A DNA stretch of 64,000 nucleotides from positions 1 through 64,000 of the forward strand of contig NZ_JALJXJ010000013.1 in assembly GCF_024170005.1 (NCBI RefSeq), in the 5' to 3' direction. Of the stretch, positions 44,725 to 53,293 are shown piece by piece. Within the stretch, counting starts at the first letter, position 1. The number at the start of each line of letters is the position of its first letter. Source of the stretch: Azospirillum lipoferum. GTDB lineage: Bacteria > Pseudomonadota > Alphaproteobacteria > Azospirillales > Azospirillaceae. Made by a program: the position numbers and the translations under genes. The notes beneath the pieces were generated by a model. It did not search any database, was not told the DNA's origin, and was given only the letters and a program-made list of their open reading frames with translations.

Positions 44725-44913
44725 TGCTTTCTTTCGAGTCACAGCTAATCGCATACCTTGGACAGCTTTCCACCACGAGGCCATCATGGCGATGCGGCTG
44801 AGAGACCGCAGCATCGAAATCGTCTTTCATCATGAAAGTGGCAGCCGGGCAGAACAACGGACTTAAGGTATATCTTATGGCGATCTGCTCGGCAACGCCG
44901 TGCATTCCTGCGG

Positions 44914-45174
44914 ATGGACGATATCGCCACCCAGTTCGGCGCCATTCTGCGGAGATTGCGGACGGCTCAAGGCCTGTCGCAGGAGGAACTTGCGTTCCGT
45001 GCGGGAATGAGCGTGCCTTATCTCAGCGATCTGGAGCGGGGACGTTCCAGTCCGTCCCTGGCCATGGTGGTCGACTTGGCCCGCGGTCTGGCAACTCATC
45101 CATCCCTAATGCTAGCCGATCTGATCATTGCGGATATCGGAAAACCACCGAGACGCAAAAGGCCGAAGGATTAG
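44914..45174 (+). CDS. Xre-family HTH regulator
   Basis: 86 residues, MDDIATQFGAILRRLRTAQG then LSQEELAFRAGMSVPYLSDL and ERGRSSPSLAMVVDLARGL: a complete lambda-repressor-type HTH, with helix 2 SQEELAFRAG and helix 3 SVPYLSDLERG, and a short basic tail. It is divergent from the cold-shock gene and 210 nt from the end of tniQ. It may regulate nearby mobile-element genes, which is an inference from position only. Confidence 0.88.
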   Translation: MDDIATQFGAILRRLRTAQGLSQEELAFRAGMSVPYLSDLERGRSSPSLAMVVDLARGLATHPSLMLADLIIADIGKPPRRKRPKD

Positions 45175-45382
45175 GACTCAAAATTGGCGCAACGACCGGA
45201 TGGATGGTGGCGGAAATATCGAAATCGATCTGCAAATACTCACGCTTTGTGATTCTCACGGTCTTCAGAATCCTTCCAATAAGAGCTTACTTATGCTACC
45301 CTTCTCACATAATTTTTTTGATAATTAACTCGATTTGCCATTATATTTACATATCTTTGGAGCAATCATATTGATTAAAGGA
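45175..45382. other. AT-rich region at the 3' side of the Tn7-like operon
   Basis: About 200 nt, markedly AT-rich from 45250 to 45375. No gene is seen. It is a candidate location for one transposon end, but no TnsB-type repeated sites or terminal TGT/ACA could be matched to the other side by eye. Confidence 0.35.
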
Positions 45383-46180
45383 TCATGGCTGCGCCTCCCG
45401 AAACCCAATTGACGCTATCTTTGCTTGTAACGCTGGTTGATTGAAGCGCCTATTGAAACGTATCTCCCTGGCTCCGAACATGACAGCCTGCCCGATCTGC
45501 AACATTGCGCGAGCGGCGTCGTGTAAAGGCATGCGATCGAACAGCGGATGCGTTGAGGTTCCGCCCCCTTTAAGCCGCCCTATCAAGTAGCGATCTGCCG
45601 TAAGATCGGCATCGTCGAGTGATGGGGTGGTCGATCCGGCAAGATCGTGGCCACACTTGCAATACCGTGGCGAGGCCGGAAGGCGCGAAGGACAGTTGCC
45701 GCAGTTGGGGCAAACGTGAAGGAGTAACACGCCATGACATGGACAACTTACCACGCCAGCCAAGTCCCACCAGACACGTCGATGGGGACGACAAGCGATT
45801 GGTCCATCCCGCGTCTCAAGGTCGGCCCACAGACAATGCGGGCACACACGTCCAGCACCACTAATGGCCAAGTGATTTGCCGTGATACTGACCCGCTCTG
45901 AACCAATCCGGAGGACCCCTTTTCGATCGGTGATCATCGTAGCGGTAACGAGTGCTGTTTCGGCTACTTTGGTCAGCAATGCGAGTTCAGTCACTCGACG
46001 ACCACACTCAAGGTCATGTACGAAGTCAGCAATGCCAAAGCTCATTTCCGCGACAAAGGCTCGGCTGGTGGAATAGCCATGACGGACAGCCAGACGCCCA
46101 AGAAGCCCGTAGGCCGGCTCGAACTGAGCCGGCCTTACCCGCAGGGGTAAGGGCTGAAGGTGAGGGGATGGCCTTTTCAT
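45383..46180 (-). CDS. tniQ: TniQ-family target-selection protein of a Tn7-like element
   Basis: 265 residues. The TniQ zinc-finger layout is visible: VCPHCLWADLETRDGPIACR, then HGVLLLHVCPNCGNCPSRLP and RYCKCGHDL, giving several CxxC/H ligands. The N-terminus is LPLRVRPAQFEPAYGLLGRL (the typical P..GES/S...L region, here PAYGLLGRL). TniQ/TnsD proteins link the transposase complex to its target DNA, or to Cascade in CRISPR-associated transposons. Its length is that of short TniQ forms rather than long TnsD, which lack Cascade-independent site recognition in many elements. The start overlaps the tnsC stop by 4 nt (46177-46180). Last gene of the operon. Confidence 0.85.
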   Translation of the reverse strand: MKRPSPHLQPLPLRVRPAQFEPAYGLLGRLAVRHGYSTSRAFVAEMSFGIADFVHDLECGRRVTELALLTKVAETALVTATMITDRKGVLRIGSERVSITANHLAISGAGRVCPHCLWADLETRDGPIACRPHRRVWWDLAGVVSCPCHGVLLLHVCPNCGNCPSRLPASPRYCKCGHDLAGSTTPSLDDADLTADRYLIGRLKGGGTSTHPLFDRMPLHDAARAMLQIGQAVMFGAREIRFNRRFNQPALQAKIASIGFREAQP

Positions 46181-47331
46181 GAGCGGGTGAATGGCGTATA
46201 GGGGTCACGCCCCGTCGCCTTGAGCTTGGTGACGCGCGAGCCGTCCGCACCAACACGGACAGAAGCAAGGAGCGCGTCACGGTCAGCCTGGAGCTTGTTC
46301 CATAGACCCTTCAACTGTGAATCATCGCAAAGGAATGGATTGTCGATGCCTCGACCAGCCGAGGCCTTTTCAATCAAATCAGCGTCATCAAGGAGGGCGT
46401 CAAAGTCCAGGATCTGTTCAGGCGCATAGCTCCGATGCCAGCTGTCATGGATCTCAGCCATCAGCCCCTTATCGATAGAGCGGAGATTCTCAGCCTTCAC
46501 ACGGGATAAGGCTTCACTGAGGTAATTCGATACAATGCCAATCTCACCACCTGTGGCGACATAAATGCGTCGGGCAAAATCATGCTTTGTCAAGCCGGAG
46601 GGCTCCGGTAGATAGAGCAACTTTTCAAAGTTACTAAGAATGAGCAGAAAATTACGGCGTCCAGTGCGCGTTCCCCAATGATAGGGGGTGAGAATAACCG
46701 AAGGTTGCAAGCGGCGATGGAGCTGCTGATAGCGGGTAATCTGAAGAAGAGTTGGTGATCCTGCAATGACGACCTGACGCTTTGTCCGATTGAGTAATGA
46801 CTTGATAAACTCGGCTACATCCTCAGTTTGCTCAGGATTTGTGCCGCTTACCAAATGATGCCCCTCATCGATGAAGATCATTTCGGTATGCATTTGGTCC
46901 GCATAGAACTCAATCTTCGTAATGATATCGCTGGTGTTCCAGTGGTCAGACGCCCTATAGCCGAACGCACCCAGCAGTGTAGCAACGAGCGCACGCTGAG
47001 TGGTTCCTTTAGCGGCTTCGACATAGATGATGCGGCGTTCGTCGGCGTCCTGCAGAGCCGCGTCCGAGACGATCGCGGTGCCGCTGATCGTGTTCCCCAA
47101 ACTGCGATCCGGACACCCGCTGCGGTAGTCTTCCAAAGCGGTCGTCTTTCCAGCTCCCGTTCCGCCGACAATCAGCAAAGCCCGGGCTTTTAATGACCTG
47201 CTCTCTGCTGGTTGAAAGCGACTGTGCAATCGAGCAATGGCAGCCTTCGCTTCACTGAGACTGGGATGGGGCATCACCGTCGTTTCCAAGGAAACGATGG
47301 GATCGATCTCTTTGAGGTGGACAGCATTCAT
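46177..47331 (-). CDS. tnsC: TnsC/TniB-type AAA+ ATPase
   Basis: 384 residues from ATG 47331, which overlaps the tnsB stop as ATGA; an upstream ATG (47349) is possible. AAA+ motifs: Walker A LLIVGGTGAGKTT (~53-64) and Walker B TEMIFIDEGHHLVSG (~145-158), followed by sensor-1-type VVIAGSPTLLQI. TnsC/TniB polymerises on DNA and conveys the target signal from TniQ to the transposase. The C-terminal ~100 residues probably contact TnsB/TnsA. The frame is intact and the length is normal for the TniB-like branch. Confidence 0.92.
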   Translation of the reverse strand: MNAVHLKEIDPIVSLETTVMPHPSLSEAKAAIARLHSRFQPAESRSLKARALLIVGGTGAGKTTALEDYRSGCPDRSLGNTISGTAIVSDAALQDADERRIIYVEAAKGTTQRALVATLLGAFGYRASDHWNTSDIITKIEFYADQMHTEMIFIDEGHHLVSGTNPEQTEDVAEFIKSLLNRTKRQVVIAGSPTLLQITRYQQLHRRLQPSVILTPYHWGTRTGRRNFLLILSNFEKLLYLPEPSGLTKHDFARRIYVATGGEIGIVSNYLSEALSRVKAENLRSIDKGLMAEIHDSWHRSYAPEQILDFDALLDDADLIEKASAGRGIDNPFLCDDSQLKGLWNKLQADRDALLASVRVGADGSRVTKLKATGRDPYTPFTRS

Positions 47332-49523
47332 CGCATGTTCTTGAACCATAACTCGCTAATCCTTTCAACCTCATCCTCCAAATCGGAGTGGATGGATGAT
47401 GGAGAGGGCGGCGTCGGAAGTGATGGAAGCGGAACAGGGACTGGAGCGGCTGGCATTTCAGTTTGAACAGAGGCACTAACGGGCGATGGGAGTACTGCTG
47501 TTGCCAGCGAGAAAGGCTTATGGTTGGCTGTCAGTGAACCACCGGCCAGAGGTGTGAAGGTCTCACCATTTGAATCGTAGCGGGCTGCCCGTGCTGCCGT
47601 CTTGGTGCGAGTCTCGTGTTCGAACCGGATGCGAACGCTCTCCTCTGCCATAGCTTTTGCCTTTCTCAGATGCTCAACCGTGATTGGCATGCCTGCGGCA
47701 AGGTTGCGCTTGGCCATCAACTTATGAACACGATGCTGGTACTTGCTGACATGACGGGAAATATCTTGATCTGTACACGGCAACACGTGCCACTGGCCAG
47801 TTTCGTCATCAAGGATCGCAATTTCTCCGAAATCGTACGGGTCTATCCGCAACGTCCACTTCTTATCTAATCTTCCACGTCGTGCCCTAAGATCTTCTAA
47901 TACCTTCTTATCTGCATAGAGAAGACCTTCGTAGTGAACGCCGACGTTTTGAATGGAACGAGTGATTAGCTCACCAGTCATGCGTATAATTTGGTCGAAG
48001 CTGGGAACAGGCCGGACTGGGTAGAGCGTGGTTAGCTGGAGCCATTTCTCAAGAGGTGCAACGCCAAGCGCAGGATGTTCCGTGATGTGATAATCATCCA
48101 CAATCCATTTCAACAATATTCTGCTGATCTCGAACAGAGAACGGCGAGCTCGTTCCACTGGGTTATAGAAATCCTTCGTGCGAGAGAGAACAGTACCCTC
48201 CTGGTGACTGAAGACTTGGACCCCAATCGAGCCGAACAGCCGCTCGACTGCCCCTTTGAGCCAAGGTGACTTGACCGGCAGATTGACAACACCGAAATCC
48301 AGCATCGCTTCGCTCAGACGCAGACTGTCGGAGCGCAGCTCCCGGCCATTATCGGTGAAAATCCATTCGGGGATCCCGTGGCACGGCCAGTCATGCTCAA
48401 GCCCCTCAATCCCGGACAGGTCCTTTTTCCAAAAAGCGTGAGCCAACGCGCGCTGCAGGGATGCGTAAGAGGGAACCTCAAAACTCAGGTGAACGCCCAG
48501 GATGACGCGGGTGACACGATCGAGAAGCGCTGTCAGCCACGGTCTGCCAAGGGGACGGCCGGTGATTGGGTGCGTTACGATCAAATCGATCAGGCAATGA
48601 TCGAGCTCGACCTCCTCCAATGGTCGTTGCGGAAGCTCGGTGCGCTCAAAGATCCCAAACTTCTTGTAGGCTGCGCGTCGCCCATACCGCCTTTGGTACT
48701 CTTCGTAATCGGTATAGCTGCGCTCAATGAACAAGCGGAACGTTCGATAGCTAGCCGGATGCAGTTGGACCGCCCTACAGGCGTCCTCATATTTTCGATA
48801 AGCATAGGTCTTCCGCTTGCGTGGCATGCTGAGGTAGTGCTTTTCGACGGCCTCTTTCATCAGCACATAATGGTCAGCTGCGCCGGGAACATGCGGAATC
48901 CCCGGCCGACGTTTACCACGGCGATGTTGCTGAGAGATCAACATACGGATGTCGCGGCCGTTTTGGTTCCACCGCTGGTACCATCTCCGAAGGGTCAGCG
49001 GGTGCGGCTTACGAACGGGAGACGAAGCGTCCAGTTCGACGCTGCCCCAGGTTGATTTTCGACGGCGCCCGCGGGCCTCGCCAGCGCGCTTGGCCATAAG
49101 CTCGCGATCTTCTGCCGTCCATCTGTCGCGATAAGCGGAATAAACGGCCTCAGCCGCAGCTTTGAAGGCGTCCAGCCATGTCGAGTGTGAGGAGCGGAGG
49201 GTTTCCGCCATCGTCACATAGACCAGACGACGTTGAGCCTCTTGCCGGATTTCTTCTGGCCAGTACTCCCAGGTCTTATCGAGAACCTCGGTAAGACTTT
49301 TCGGCAGGCCTGCGAGATTGCAGGGATAAAGTATTAGCCGACGGGTGCCATAGGCATCATCAAGCTCGTCATCCGACCACGTCCGTGGGTCACAACCATC
49401 CTGCGGCTTGAGCAGGTAACCGCCACGTTTGCGTTCAACCACCAGCCAGAGGACCGTCCCGCCAGTTCCATCACGAATAGTCAGGCTATCTCCCGGTTGG
49501 AACCTAAGCGGTACGGCGCTCAT
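47328..49523 (-). CDS. tnsB: TnsB/TniA-type DDE transposase
   Basis: 731 residues. It has N-terminal DNA-binding regions with an HTH around KPHPLTLRRWYQRWNQNGRD, then an rve-type integrase core: Asp in EEVELDHCLIDLIVTH, Asp in PEWIFTDNGRELRSD, Glu in PWLKGAVERLFGSIG, the full DDE triad. A Mu-transposase C-terminal beta-barrel region follows (YVDKKVLEDLRARRG-like segment and ILDDETGQWHVLPC). The C-terminal ~100 residues are Pro-rich (PVPVPLPSLPTPPSPSS) and end FKNMR, the usual hook contacting TnsC. It overlaps tnsA by ATGA (49520-49523) and tnsC by 4 nt. It cuts and joins the 3' ends of the transposon. Confidence 0.93.
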   Translation of the reverse strand: MSAVPLRFQPGDSLTIRDGTGGTVLWLVVERKRGGYLLKPQDGCDPRTWSDDELDDAYGTRRLILYPCNLAGLPKSLTEVLDKTWEYWPEEIRQEAQRRLVYVTMAETLRSSHSTWLDAFKAAAEAVYSAYRDRWTAEDRELMAKRAGEARGRRRKSTWGSVELDASSPVRKPHPLTLRRWYQRWNQNGRDIRMLISQQHRRGKRRPGIPHVPGAADHYVLMKEAVEKHYLSMPRKRKTYAYRKYEDACRAVQLHPASYRTFRLFIERSYTDYEEYQRRYGRRAAYKKFGIFERTELPQRPLEEVELDHCLIDLIVTHPITGRPLGRPWLTALLDRVTRVILGVHLSFEVPSYASLQRALAHAFWKKDLSGIEGLEHDWPCHGIPEWIFTDNGRELRSDSLRLSEAMLDFGVVNLPVKSPWLKGAVERLFGSIGVQVFSHQEGTVLSRTKDFYNPVERARRSLFEISRILLKWIVDDYHITEHPALGVAPLEKWLQLTTLYPVRPVPSFDQIIRMTGELITRSIQNVGVHYEGLLYADKKVLEDLRARRGRLDKKWTLRIDPYDFGEIAILDDETGQWHVLPCTDQDISRHVSKYQHRVHKLMAKRNLAAGMPITVEHLRKAKAMAEESVRIRFEHETRTKTAARAARYDSNGETFTPLAGGSLTANHKPFSLATAVLPSPVSASVQTEMPAAPVPVPLPSLPTPPSPSSIHSDLEDEVERISELWFKNMR

Positions 49524-50194
49524 GCGGTCCTCACAGGATGCAGTTCGGTATCCGGTCCGATAGCGGCATTAAGGTCGAGCTTAAGCTCGCCAATAGCAAC
49601 GAGGCCAAGCAATGCGCCAACGAATTCCGGATTCGGGCCGAGTGCGGTCTGCAGACTGCCAAGGCTGACCGGGCGGTCGGCCACAAGCCGAGTTCGGACG
49701 ACAGAAAGATTGGTCGGCGTTAGAAAAGCCACGGCAGCCCTGATACGGCTACAATTTGCCAGCCGTGGCTGTTTGCGGATGTCCGTTTCGGTCCAGATCT
49801 CGAAGCTGCTTCCCCGCGCCGCGCAGGCATCGGTGATCCGCAACCGGCGTCCCTTTAGGCTGGGATCGGCGTCGAATTTCCGCTGGGACATGGCTTCGCG
49901 ATAGACGACCCGACCGTTCCGACTGATCACCTGAAAATCGGGCGTATAGCGTTGCTCTCGTCCATTATCCACCCAAACCAAAGTTTCGGGTTTGAGGGCG
50001 AAGGCACTGACCTCCTGGTCAATGTCTTGAAGCACCATTAGATCGCGTTCGAGCAAGCTCTCGAATGGCAATTGGACTCCACACTTGATTGACTGATACC
50101 AACCAGAACACGAGCGGTAGGAGAGTCGAATAGAGGCTTGAGTGCGAACTTTCGCAACTTCCCAGCGGAATACGATCTCGTCCATCGATTTCAT
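49520..50194 (-). CDS. tnsA: TnsA-like endonuclease of the Tn7-like transposase
   Basis: 224 residues, first gene of the tnsABC-tniQ operon. The N-terminal nuclease domain shows the TnsA_N layout: QLPFESLLERDLMVLQDIDQ (acidic Glu), EQRYTPDFQVISRNGRVVYR (PDF Asp), and a following REAMSQRKFD in place of the usual E/QxK, so the last catalytic position should be checked. The C-terminal half (RIRAAVAFLTPTNLSVVRTR) resembles TnsA_C, a winged-helix domain that binds TnsC. TnsA cuts the 5' ends and permits cut-and-paste transposition. Its presence places the element with Tn7-like rather than Tn5053-like transposons. Confidence 0.85.
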   Translation of the reverse strand: MKSMDEIVFRWEVAKVRTQASIRLSYRSCSGWYQSIKCGVQLPFESLLERDLMVLQDIDQEVSAFALKPETLVWVDNGREQRYTPDFQVISRNGRVVYREAMSQRKFDADPSLKGRRLRITDACAARGSSFEIWTETDIRKQPRLANCSRIRAAVAFLTPTNLSVVRTRLVADRPVSLGSLQTALGPNPEFVGALLGLVAIGELKLDLNAAIGPDTELHPVRTA

Positions 50195-50322
50195 GGCTTA
50201 AAGCCCTCAATTGGATGGGAGATTAAACTGTCGGCGCTTTCCGTGTGATAGGATCGGAATGTGCATTTGCACCACGCCCAGTTTGACCAGGGGCATCGAA
50301 AACAGAGGGATCCCAGCATGAC

Positions 50323-50349
50323 GTTTTCAAGGCGCCCCCTGTACGCAAC
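50323..50349 (-). repeat. Possible diverged second I-C repeat
   Basis: gttttcaaggcgccccctgt followed by acgcaac shares TTTCAA, the GC/C-rich arm and the CGCAAC end with the repeat at 50391. It lies exactly 67 nt from it (one I-C repeat-spacer unit). The arm is shorter and the stem does not pair well, so the match could be chance. Confidence 0.3.
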
Positions 50350-50390
50350 TTGAACGATGCGGTGATGAGGCCCGCCTCAAAGATATGCAG

Positions 50391-50422
50391 ATTTCAATCC
50401 GCGCACCCACAGAGGGTGCAAT
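50391..50422 (-). CRISPR. Single type I-C-like CRISPR repeat
   Basis: On the minus strand the 32-nt unit reads ATTGCACCCTCTGTGGGTGC followed by GCGGATTGAAAT. This has the I-C form: a GCACCC/GGGTGC stem and the GGATTGAAA 3' handle. Orientation agrees with cas7c and tnsA. The first and last bases deviate from the usual G...C. Only one good copy is seen, so it is a relic or an atypical solitary unit rather than a normal array. Confidence 0.7.
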
Positions 50423-50635
50423 TGCTTGGCCATAACTCCTTGTTCCAACAACTGTATTCGTACCGAATCTGCGAACCATCTAATGAGGAGTCGGCGGCTG
50501 GGAATCAAATCGCTTCACGACATCCCTTACCACACAGATGTTCAGCGCTTTCGACCAGTTACGAACCTTCCGATATTCGGCTGTACGCTTCAGGTTCGCG
50601 CGGAACAAGGACAAGCGGCCAAACCACCTTCTTCG

Positions 50636-51661
50636 TCAAAGCCGGACGATCGTTTCTACACCGGCCGGCATGTGGGTGAGATCGAGGTCAATCTCGTAAT
50701 CCTCGAACCTGCGGGCCGGCGGTAGAGTATCCAGTTCGGAGCTGGCAAGGTCATACGTCGCCCCCTGTACCCGGCGCCGAACCGTGACACGCCGAAATAG
50801 GCTGGCAGGAGATGCATTGCCGAGGGCGCTATCGTGACGGAAGACGATCAACCGCCGGCTGGCCATTTCCCCACGCGCAGCCGAGTGGTCATGGTCGAAC
50901 ATCCGCTCCAACGCCGCCCACAGCAGTTCGAGGTCACTCTCATCGAAACTGATGCCCTCTGCTTGTTTGGCCGAGATATAGCCATGGACACGATAAAGGG
51001 CATAAGGCACTCGGTACTTGCGTCCCATTGTCCGGTTTTCAATGCGCTCGTCGTCAGAAGCCGCCTCTCCTTCCTGCAGCGGCATGAGACTATCCAAGTT
51101 GGTCCTTAGGTCCTGACCGGGCCGCTTTGCTCTCCGCGTCTTCCGGTTCCGCTCTTCCGGTTCTGCGGTGGCTGCCATGCGGGTGATCGTGATCTCTTGC
51201 GGCAGGATCGGCTCGACCGATTCGGCGAAGCCCAGCTGTACCGGGCCGAGAACCTGACCGCAGTTCACCCCAAAGCCCATCACCGCGCCAAAGGTGCGCA
51301 CGTCGAAGAAATGATCGCACATAAACCGACGCAGAGCTGCCGCCTCATCATCATCCCGCGGCGACAGCCGGGCGGCCGTTGCCACCGCTGCTTCGCCAGG
51401 ACGTACCGCCCGATAGGCGTCACGGTGCGTCCGATTGAGAATGGCACCATCGCGCAGGTAGATGCCGAAGCGAGGATCATCGCCATGAAACAGGGTGACG
51501 TAATTGCGGATTTTACGCTTCAGACAGACATCGGTCACCAGCCCATGACCGGTTTCCGGATCGAGGCGAGGCTGGTTGCCAAGGTCGGGGTCGCCGTTGG
51601 GGTTGCCGTTCTTCACCTCGAAAAACAGGACGCACTCGTAGCGGTTTGAGACAGCAGGCAT
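50636..51661 (-). CDS. cas7c: Cas7c (Csd2), type I-C Cascade backbone
   Basis: 341 residues from ATG 51661, which follows GGAGGAATGAGCCC. Typical Csd2 features: YECVLFFEVKNGNPNGDPD at the N-terminus, GHGLVTDVCLKRKIRNYV, DVRTFGAVMGFGVNCGQVLG and VQLGFAESVEPILPQEITIT, and a C-terminal FEDYEIDLDL. Length is normal (~280-350). The gene seems intact although cas5c, the body of cas8c, cas3 and the adaptation genes are not present on either side. It follows a Cas8c C-terminal frame by 4 nt. If made, it could still coat a crRNA, but no complete interference complex is encoded in the window. Confidence 0.92.
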   Translation of the reverse strand: MPAVSNRYECVLFFEVKNGNPNGDPDLGNQPRLDPETGHGLVTDVCLKRKIRNYVTLFHGDDPRFGIYLRDGAILNRTHRDAYRAVRPGEAAVATAARLSPRDDDEAAALRRFMCDHFFDVRTFGAVMGFGVNCGQVLGPVQLGFAESVEPILPQEITITRMAATAEPEERNRKTRRAKRPGQDLRTNLDSLMPLQEGEAASDDERIENRTMGRKYRVPYALYRVHGYISAKQAEGISFDESDLELLWAALERMFDHDHSAARGEMASRRLIVFRHDSALGNASPASLFRRVTVRRRVQGATYDLASSELDTLPPARRFEDYEIDLDLTHMPAGVETIVRL

Positions 51662-51665
51662 GGGC

Positions 51666-52064
51666 TCATTCCTCCGGTTGGGCAACCGTATCGGCAACCT
51701 CTGAATCAGGTTTGCGAGCGTGGCGTTGGTGGTAATAGCCGACAGCGAAGCGGCCCTGTGCCATCGGCTGCAGTTGGCGCGGAAGATTCATGTCCAGATC
51801 GCGCATGATCTCGTCGATCTCCCGCTCGAACCAGACAGCGAGGCCACGGGTCACGCGCTCCCTGTGCAGCACCTTCAAATGATGGGGGGTGGTGCGCAGC
51901 AGCAGAGGAAAGACGCTGGCCGGCGTGGCCGAGGCCGCACCGTAATAGCGATCACGGACGCTGGCGTTGAGCCGCCCCAAGGCGGCGCACTGGACATTCT
52001 CAAGAATAGCGAACAGCCGTCCGAGCCGGTAGGCCTGGTCGAACTCCGTACGATCAAGGCTCAC
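51666..52064 (-). CDS. cas11c: C-terminal part of Cas8c (Csd1), Cas11c-like, with its own start
   Basis: 132 residues from GTG 52064: MSLDRTEFDQAYRLGRLFAI and then LENVQCAALGRLNASVRDRY, ATPASVFPLLLRTTPHHLKV. This corresponds to the C-terminus of Csd1/Cas8c. In I-C systems an internal start in cas8c makes exactly this segment as the small subunit Cas11c. Here CGGAGG lies 5 nt before the GTG, and a second GTG two codons upstream (52070) is also open. The ~450 upstream residues of Cas8c are absent; the preceding sequence is a different 60-codon frame whose TGA overlaps the GTG. It is either the relic of a deleted cas8c that preserved the internal start, or a stand-alone small-subunit gene. Confidence 0.8.
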   Translation of the reverse strand: MSLDRTEFDQAYRLGRLFAILENVQCAALGRLNASVRDRYYGAASATPASVFPLLLRTTPHHLKVLHRERVTRGLAVWFEREIDEIMRDLDMNLPRQLQPMAQGRFAVGYYHQRHARKPDSEVADTVAQPEE

Positions 52065-52243
52065 TGGCACCTCCGTGGTCGGATCAGTGTGTGGATTGGC
52101 GCTGCCACGCCGGTGCCTGTGGGCAACTTCATTTTTTCAAATACAATACGCTTCACCCACGCGATCGTTAGAGCATAGGTGAGCCAAGGTTCGGGCAACC
52201 AGAGGCCACACGCCAGACGAGGATGGCAGCAGGGTTTGTACAA
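52061..52243 (-). CDS. Short upstream frame coupled to the Cas11c-like gene
   Basis: 60 codons from TTG 52243, reading KPCCHPRLACGLWLPEPWLT and then YALTIAWVKRIVFEKMKLPT. Its stop overlaps the GTG of the next gene (GTGA), a sign of translational coupling. The product is not recognised. It could be the 3' remnant of a deleted gene (for example of cas8c in another frame) or a chance frame. Confidence 0.3.
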   Translation of the reverse strand: MYKPCCHPRLACGLWLPEPWLTYALTIAWVKRIVFEKMKLPTGTGVAAPIHTLIRPRRCQ

Positions 52244-52393
52244 GATGACTATGTTAGAGGCTTTTATTCCACGTCGCTCTGTCGGCTCCGGCAGCCATTT
52301 TCAAACACGGTTGTGGCGAACTATTTTATGGTTCCAGCGAGTGCGTTATATGGGTGCTCTCGTAAGGTTTTATGGTTCCATCCAGAAAAGACC

Positions 52394-53293
52394 ATGCGCT
52401 TCGACCTGACCGACCTGCGGCTGTTCCTGCACATCGTGGAAACCGGCAGCATTACCGCCGGAGCGGAGCGCAGCGCCATGGCGCTCGCATCGGCCAGCGC
52501 GCGGGTGCGGGGGATGGAGGATGCGCTGGGCGTCCCGCTGCTGGAGCGCTTCCGCCGCGGCGTCCGCCCCACCCCGGCCGGCCGCGCCGTGGTGCATCAC
52601 GCCCGCCTCGTCCTCCACCAGCTGGAGCGGATGCGCGGCGAGCTGGCGGAATATGCCAAGGGGCTGAAGGGCCATGTCCGGCTGCTGTCCAACACCGCGG
52701 CGATCAACGAATTCCTGCCCGATGCGCTCGCCGGCTTCCTGGCCGACAACCCCAGCATCGACATCGACCTGGAGGAGCGGCCGAGCCATGCCATCGTCGA
52801 GGCGGTGGCCGCCGGGCTGGCCGACCTGGGCGTGGTCGCCGACATGGTCGACCTCGGCGGGCTGGAAACGCGGCCCTTCCGCAGCGACCGGCTGGTCGCC
52901 GTCCTGCCGCTGTCCCACCGGCTGGCCGGCCGCGACCAAATATCATTCGCCGATCTGCTGGACGAACCCTTCGTCGGCCTCAGCGCCGGCAGCGCCTTGC
53001 AGGACTATCTCAACGGCCACGCCACCCGCGCCGGGCGCAGCCTGTCCTACCGCGTGCGGGTGCGCGGGCCGGTGGCGCTGTGCCGGCTGGTCGAGCGTGG
53101 GGTCGGCGTCGGCATCGTGCCGGAAACGGCGGCACTGCGGGCACTCGACAGCGGAGCCCTGCGCGTCATGCCGCTGAGCGACCCGTGGGCGCCCCGTCTG
53201 CTGGTGCTGTGCGCCCGCAATTTTGCCGATCTTTCCGCCCACGCCCGCCGGCTGGTCGATAGCTTGTCCGAAAACGCCCCGGCACCGCTCTGA
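52394..53293 (+). CDS. LysR-family transcriptional regulator
   Basis: 299 residues from ATG 52394 (MRFDLTDLRLFLHIVETGSI); the open frame upstream is rejected because LysR proteins start just before the DLRLFLHIVE helix. N-terminal winged HTH (TAGAERSAMALASASARVRG, then LLERFRRGVRPTPAGRAVV). The C-terminal substrate-binding fold runs from ~90 (HVRLLSNTAAINEFLPDALA). The effector is unknown. It precedes the glutamate dehydrogenase gene in the same direction after ~400 nt, so regulation of that gene is possible but unproven. Confidence 0.93.
   Translation: MRFDLTDLRLFLHIVETGSITAGAERSAMALASASARVRGMEDALGVPLLERFRRGVRPTPAGRAVVHHARLVLHQLERMRGELAEYAKGLKGHVRLLSNTAAINEFLPDALAGFLADNPSIDIDLEERPSHAIVEAVAAGLADLGVVADMVDLGGLETRPFRSDRLVAVLPLSHRLAGRDQISFADLLDEPFVGLSAGSALQDYLNGHATRAGRSLSYRVRVRGPVALCRLVERGVGVGIVPETAALRALDSGALRVMPLSDPWAPRLLVLCARNFADLSAHARRLVDSLSENAPAPL

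Larger units (their letters stand above)
50195..50635. other. Gap between cas7c and tnsA carrying an I-C-like repeat
   Basis: 440 nt on the operon-upstream side of tnsA. It contains a clear type I-C-like repeat (50391-50422) and a weaker repeat-like sequence 67 nt away. The remainder has no supported gene. It must also contain the tnsA promoter and, if the transposon ends here, a transposon end; neither could be defined by eye. Confidence 0.5.

Noticed and set aside
45175..50635. Exact ends of the Tn7-like transposon
   Set aside because: I looked for matching TGT-starting inverted ends and repeated TnsB sites on both sides but found no pair convincing enough to annotate.
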